The notes under the pieces were generated by a model, which worked only from the letters and a program-made list of their open reading frames with translations, had not been told where the DNA came from and searched no databases. Shown here one piece after another: positions 61,532-64,000 of a stretch of 64,000 nt of DNA. Position numbers and translations under genes: made by a program. The DNA comes from Comamonas sp. B21-038 (GTDB lineage: Bacteria > Pseudomonadota > Gammaproteobacteria > Burkholderiales > Burkholderiaceae_C). The number at the start of each line of letters is the position of its first letter. Position 1 is the stretch's first letter. The stretch spans positions 3,348,001-3,412,000 of the forward strand of contig NZ_CP092462.1 of assembly GCF_022387135.1 (NCBI RefSeq), read 5' to 3'.

Positions 61532-62401
61532 TCAGGCATCCAGGCCGATGTCCAGCACCTTGGCGCTGTGGGTGAGCCAGCCGACGGCGATCTGGTCCAC
61601 CCCGGTGGCGGCCACTTGCGGCGCGGTCTCGGGTGTGATGCGGCCCGATGCCTCGGTCACCGCCTTGCCCCGGCACATGGCCACCGCCGTACGCAGGGTC
61701 TCGAGGTCCATGTTGTCCAGCAGCACCACATCCACCCCCAGCTGCAATGCGGCATCGAGCTGGGCGAGCGTGTCCACTTCAAGCTCGATCTTGACCATAT
61801 GGCCGACGCCTGCGCGTGCACGGCCCACGGCGGTGGCCACATCGCCGGCCAGTGCAATGTGGTTGTCCTTGATCAGCACGGCATCGTCCAGCCCAAAGCG
61901 GTGGTTGCTGCCACCGCCCACGCGCACCGCATACTTTTGCAGCGCGCGCAGGCCCGGCATGGTCTTGCGTGTGCAGGTCACCCGCGTGCCATAGGGCTGG
62001 ATGGCCTGCGCGATCGCGTACGTGGCGCTAGCCACGCCGCTCAAATGGCAAAGGTAGTTCAGCGCCGTGCGCTCCGCCGTCAAGATCGCCCGGCTCTTGC
62101 CGTGGATGCGGGCGATCTCCATGCCCGGCGCCAGCACCGTGCCATCGCCGCACAGCGGCTCAAACTCCAGACCGCTGTCCAGCAGATGAAAGGCCAGCCG
62201 CGCCAGATCCAGCCCCGCCAGCACGCCCGCTTGCCGTGCCACCAGACGCAGGCTGTCTCTGGCATCTGCGGGCACGATGGTGTCGGTCGTCAGGTCCCCG
62301 GCGCGGCCCAGGTCTTCCAGCAGGGCCATGCGCACCAGCGGCTCCAGCATCACATCAGGCAGAGGAGGAACCGGCAGCGCCGCAGTTTGATTAATGCTCA
62401 T
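61532..62401 (-). CDS. nadC: Nicotinate-nucleotide pyrophosphorylase (carboxylating)
   Basis: 289 residues, the expected size. Quinolinate plus PRPP gives NaMN, CO2 and PPi, committing to NAD synthesis. Family motifs: RTALNYLCHLSGVAS, RVTCTRKTMPGLRALQKYAV with catalytic Lys/Arg, GGGSNHRFGLDDAVLIKDNH and EASGRITPE. nadA and nadB are not in the window. Its promoter and start codon carry two matching inverted repeats, and a Nudix-type regulator gene lies directly upstream. Confidence 0.97.
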   Translation of the reverse strand: MSINQTAALPVPPLPDVMLEPLVRMALLEDLGRAGDLTTDTIVPADARDSLRLVARQAGVLAGLDLARLAFHLLDSGLEFEPLCGDGTVLAPGMEIARIHGKSRAILTAERTALNYLCHLSGVASATYAIAQAIQPYGTRVTCTRKTMPGLRALQKYAVRVGGGSNHRFGLDDAVLIKDNHIALAGDVATAVGRARAGVGHMVKIELEVDTLAQLDAALQLGVDVVLLDNMDLETLRTAVAMCRGKAVTEASGRITPETAPQVAATGVDQIAVGWLTHSAKVLDIGLDA

Positions 62402-62410
62402 TTTGAGTAT
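62394..62410. promoter_or_regulatory. Operator 1, overlapping the nadC start codon
   Basis: ATGCTCA-TTT-TGAGTAT: 7-3-7 inverted repeat with one mismatch. It includes all three bases of the nadC ATG (minus strand). Nearly the same as operator 2. Confidence 0.7.
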
Positions 62411-62464
62411 TTAAAGGGTAAAAAAAAGAGGCGCACCAGCGCTTAACCGGTCACGCGCACATTT

Positions 62465-62481
62465 ATGCTAATTATGAGTAT
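62465..62481. promoter_or_regulatory. Operator 2, overlapping the nadC -10 region
   Basis: ATGCTAA-TTA-TGAGTAT has the same 7-3-7 layout and right arm as operator 1. It covers the -10 hexamer and the spacer of the nadC promoter, the typical position of a repressor site. Confidence 0.72.
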
Positions 62482-62493
62482 AAATATTGTCAA
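62465..62493 (-). promoter_or_regulatory. nadC promoter
   Basis: Minus-strand TTGACA (62493-62488), 17-base spacer, TAGCAT (62470-62465). A consensus -35 at ideal spacing; transcription should begin near 62458, about 57 bases upstream of the ATG. Confidence 0.72.
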
Positions 62494-62551
62494 GTCCTGA
62501 CGCTGCCATGATGCCGCCTCCGTTGCGGCCTGCAAGAACGGATCAGGACGA

Positions 62552-63547
62552 TCAGCCGCGCGCCAGCGGCAGCTTGTTGCCCGCGAGCGCGCGTTCCACC
62601 AGTACATTGCGGCGAAAGCGGAACAGCTTGGCCGGGCGGCCTGCGCCCTGGCTGCTGATCTCGCCGGTCTCTTCCACCAGCGCCTGCTGCTCGATCAGGC
62701 GGCGAAAGTTCTGCTTGTGCAGGCTGCGCCCGGCCAGCGCCTCGACAGTCTGCTGCAGCTGCAGCAGCGAGAAGCTGTCGGGCATCAGCTCGAACACCAC
62801 AGGCCGGTACTTGATCTTGGCGCGCAGCCGCGCCATGCCGGTCGCCAGAATGCGGCGGTGGTCATTGCGCATTGCCGTGCCCAGCAAGGTCTGGCCTGTC
62901 GGGGCCGCCCTGCCATCGCGCCAGGCTTCTGCGACCAGGCCCGCTTCAAACAGCAGCTCGTAGCGCTGCAGCACCAGCTCTTCGTTCCAATCGCTGCCCT
63001 CGAGGCCAAAGCTCACTCGGGCCCGCTCCCAGCGCGCGCTGGCCGCTGCCTTGCCCGTTGCCTGCGCACTCCAGGCCTGCAACGCTGGCGCAATGCGCTG
63101 GTCCAGGATCTCGGGCGCGCCGCTGCGCCAGTCCTCCCAGGGGAAGTAGTGGTACCAGTCCTGCCAGCCCGGCTGGGCCAGGCCGGCATCGTCGAGCTCG
63201 CGCGTCAGTGCCAGGTAGCTGATAGAGATCGCGCGCATGCCCAGCTCCTGCGAGCGGTCGCCATCGGCAAAGGTGTAGAGCTGCTCGACAAAGCCCAGCG
63301 GGTGGTGGGTCTGCGTCTCGACCCAGGCGCGCAGGCTGGCCTGCAGCGAGCGGTGGTTGGCGGTAAAGGGCCCCGCTGGCAGGGTCTCACCGGCCTGCGT
63401 GGTCAGTATGCGCGGCTGCCCGCCCGTCACCGCCACCAGCACCGCGACCAGATCGGCCTGCACCGAATGCTGCTCGCGCTCGGCGGCGCTCGGCGCACGG
63501 GGGGCATCCGCAGCAGTGGCTTGTGTGATCGGGGCAGGTGGGGTCAC
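62552..63547 (-). CDS. Nudix-type NAD-biosynthesis regulator (NadQ/NrtR-like)
   Basis: 331 residues from GTG 63547; TTG 63595 and GTG 63586 are possible upstream starts. The N-terminal region (about 25-180) is Nudix-like but lacks a full GX5EX7REUXEEXGU box, consistent with binding rather than hydrolysis. The C-terminal part (about 230-315) is a winged helix: LQLQQTVEALAGRSLHKQNF, then RLIEQQALVEETGEISSQGA. The architecture matches NadQ/NrtR-type repressors of NAD synthesis, and nadC lies next with two matching operator candidates. Assignment to NadQ specifically is from memory of the family. Confidence 0.82.
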   Translation of the reverse strand: MTPPAPITQATAADAPRAPSAAEREQHSVQADLVAVLVAVTGGQPRILTTQAGETLPAGPFTANHRSLQASLRAWVETQTHHPLGFVEQLYTFADGDRSQELGMRAISISYLALTRELDDAGLAQPGWQDWYHYFPWEDWRSGAPEILDQRIAPALQAWSAQATGKAAASARWERARVSFGLEGSDWNEELVLQRYELLFEAGLVAEAWRDGRAAPTGQTLLGTAMRNDHRRILATGMARLRAKIKYRPVVFELMPDSFSLLQLQQTVEALAGRSLHKQNFRRLIEQQALVEETGEISSQGAGRPAKLFRFRRNVLVERALAGNKLPLARG

Positions 63548-63710
63548 CAAAAGGGGGCTTTCAAGAATCGGTGGACGGGGCTGCACTTGCAGCAACCGCC
63601 AACGGAGCCGCTGTCTGGCAAGCAGCGGCTATCTTATAACGGCTGGCCGCCCTGCTCTGCCATCCCGCTGCCATCCCGCTGCCACAGGCGCATGACCGCA
63701 ACGCCCCACG

Positions 63711-63737
63711 AAAAAGCCCGCTGACGCGCAGCGGGCT
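63711..63737 (-). terminator. Terminator of ychF
   Basis: On the minus strand GCCCGCTG-CGCGT-CAGCGGGC is followed by five T residues, about 60 bases after the ychF stop. Confidence 0.9.
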
Positions 63738-63797
63738 TGGAGGTTCTGACTGCCAGCACGCAGCGAATGCCTGCGGGCAGCGTCGCCGCCGAAATGG

Positions 63798-64000
63798 TCA
63801 GACGTTGAACAGGAAGTTCAGCACATCGCCATCCTTGACGATGTATTCCTTGCCTTCGGCGCGCATCTTGCCCGCTTCCTTGGCGCCTTGCTCACCCTTG
63901 TACTGGATGAAGTCGTCAAAGGCGATGGTCTGGGCGCGGATAAAGCCACGCTCGAAGTCGCCGTGGATGACGCCTGCCGCCTGGGGCGCGGTGGCACCCA
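63798..64000 (-). CDS. ychF: Redox-regulated ATPase YchF (OLA1 type), C-terminal fragment
   Basis: 67 codons and the stop are inside the window; the rest lies beyond 64000. [20 protein letters not shown] and [20 protein letters not shown], ending in FLFNV, are the TGS-domain end of YchF, an ATP-preferring Obg-family protein bound to ribosomes. Confidence 0.95.
   Translation of the reverse strand, partial: GATAPQAAGVIHGDFERGFIRAQTIAFDDFIQYKGEQGAKEAGKMRAEGKEYIVKDGDVLNFLFNV

Noticed and set aside
1-64000. CRISPR array
   Set aside because: No regularly spaced direct repeats were seen anywhere in the window.
1-64000. Complete insertion sequence or transposase
   Set aside because: No DDE/DEDD transposase or terminal inverted repeats were recognised; only short remnants near tRNA-Arg.

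Overview
This is a GC-rich, gene-dense stretch of chromosome from a betaproteobacterium. It looks like Comamonadaceae (Comamonas/Delftia/Acidovorax relatives): split aa3 oxidase genes with a long CoxB, a dusB-fis-purH block, a pilGHIJ-chpA cluster, yqgE-ruvX, a Bug-type (TTT) periplasmic binding protein and several IPTL/VPxL-CTERM secreted proteins. The family assignment is inferred from gene content only; no 16S gene is present. Both window edges cut a gene: ctaD on the left and ychF on the right.

Layout. 1-5.7 kb: cytochrome c oxidase ctaC-ctaD, a BioC-like methyltransferase, a ComF-type phosphoribosyltransferase and trmL. 5.7-13.4 kb: LysE exporter, K+/H+ antiporter, DUF1841 protein, c4-type cytochrome, and a MoxR ATPase with its CoxE-like VWA partner, separated by a small membrane protein, a GNAT and a proline-rich hypothetical. 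13.4-19.7 kb: the tamA-tamB outer-membrane assembly pair. 19.8-20.8 kb: a MOSC/alkyltransferase-like fusion and tRNA-Arg(CCT). 20.8-28 kb: an accessory stretch downstream of the tRNA with decayed phage-like fragments, an orphan secreted protein, VOC/TSUP/AraC genes, a frameshifted cytochrome c and a CLC channel. 28-33.6 kb: an island of three secreted proteins with C-terminal sorting tails, interleaved with PRC-barrel, Dps and HTH/membrane genes.

33.6-42.3 kb: cardiolipin-synthase-like PLD, then (upstream on the minus strand) arsC, a Roadblock-like protein and a remarkable ABC-ATPase/tyrosine-phosphatase fusion preceded by a perfect FNR box. After these come divergent iron-type ABC permease and ATPase genes, an acyltransferase, ruvX and yqgE. 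42.4-52.5 kb: the Pil-Chp chemosensory system (chpA, pilJ, pilI, pilH, pilG) that controls type IV pili. 52.7-58.5 kb: ThiD-like kinase, hemL, Bax-inhibitor-1 protein, monoheme cytochrome c, purH and fis. 58.5-64 kb: dusB, YqaA-like protein, Bug protein, nadC, a Nudix-type NAD regulator and the 3' end of ychF.

Best candidates for something undescribed are: (1) the ABC-ATPase/dual-specificity phosphatase fusion with its Roadblock partner, with an FNR box at class-II spacing; (2) the CTERM-protein island, one member of which carries a Cys...QxxxW thioester-like domain; (3) two matching 7-3-7 operators over the nadC promoter and start codon, next to a Nudix-family regulator gene; (4) the MOSC/alkyltransferase-like fusion; and (5) a terminator-like hairpin in the dusB-fis leader. 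All functional statements are based on reading the sequence and general family knowledge; no database search was run.
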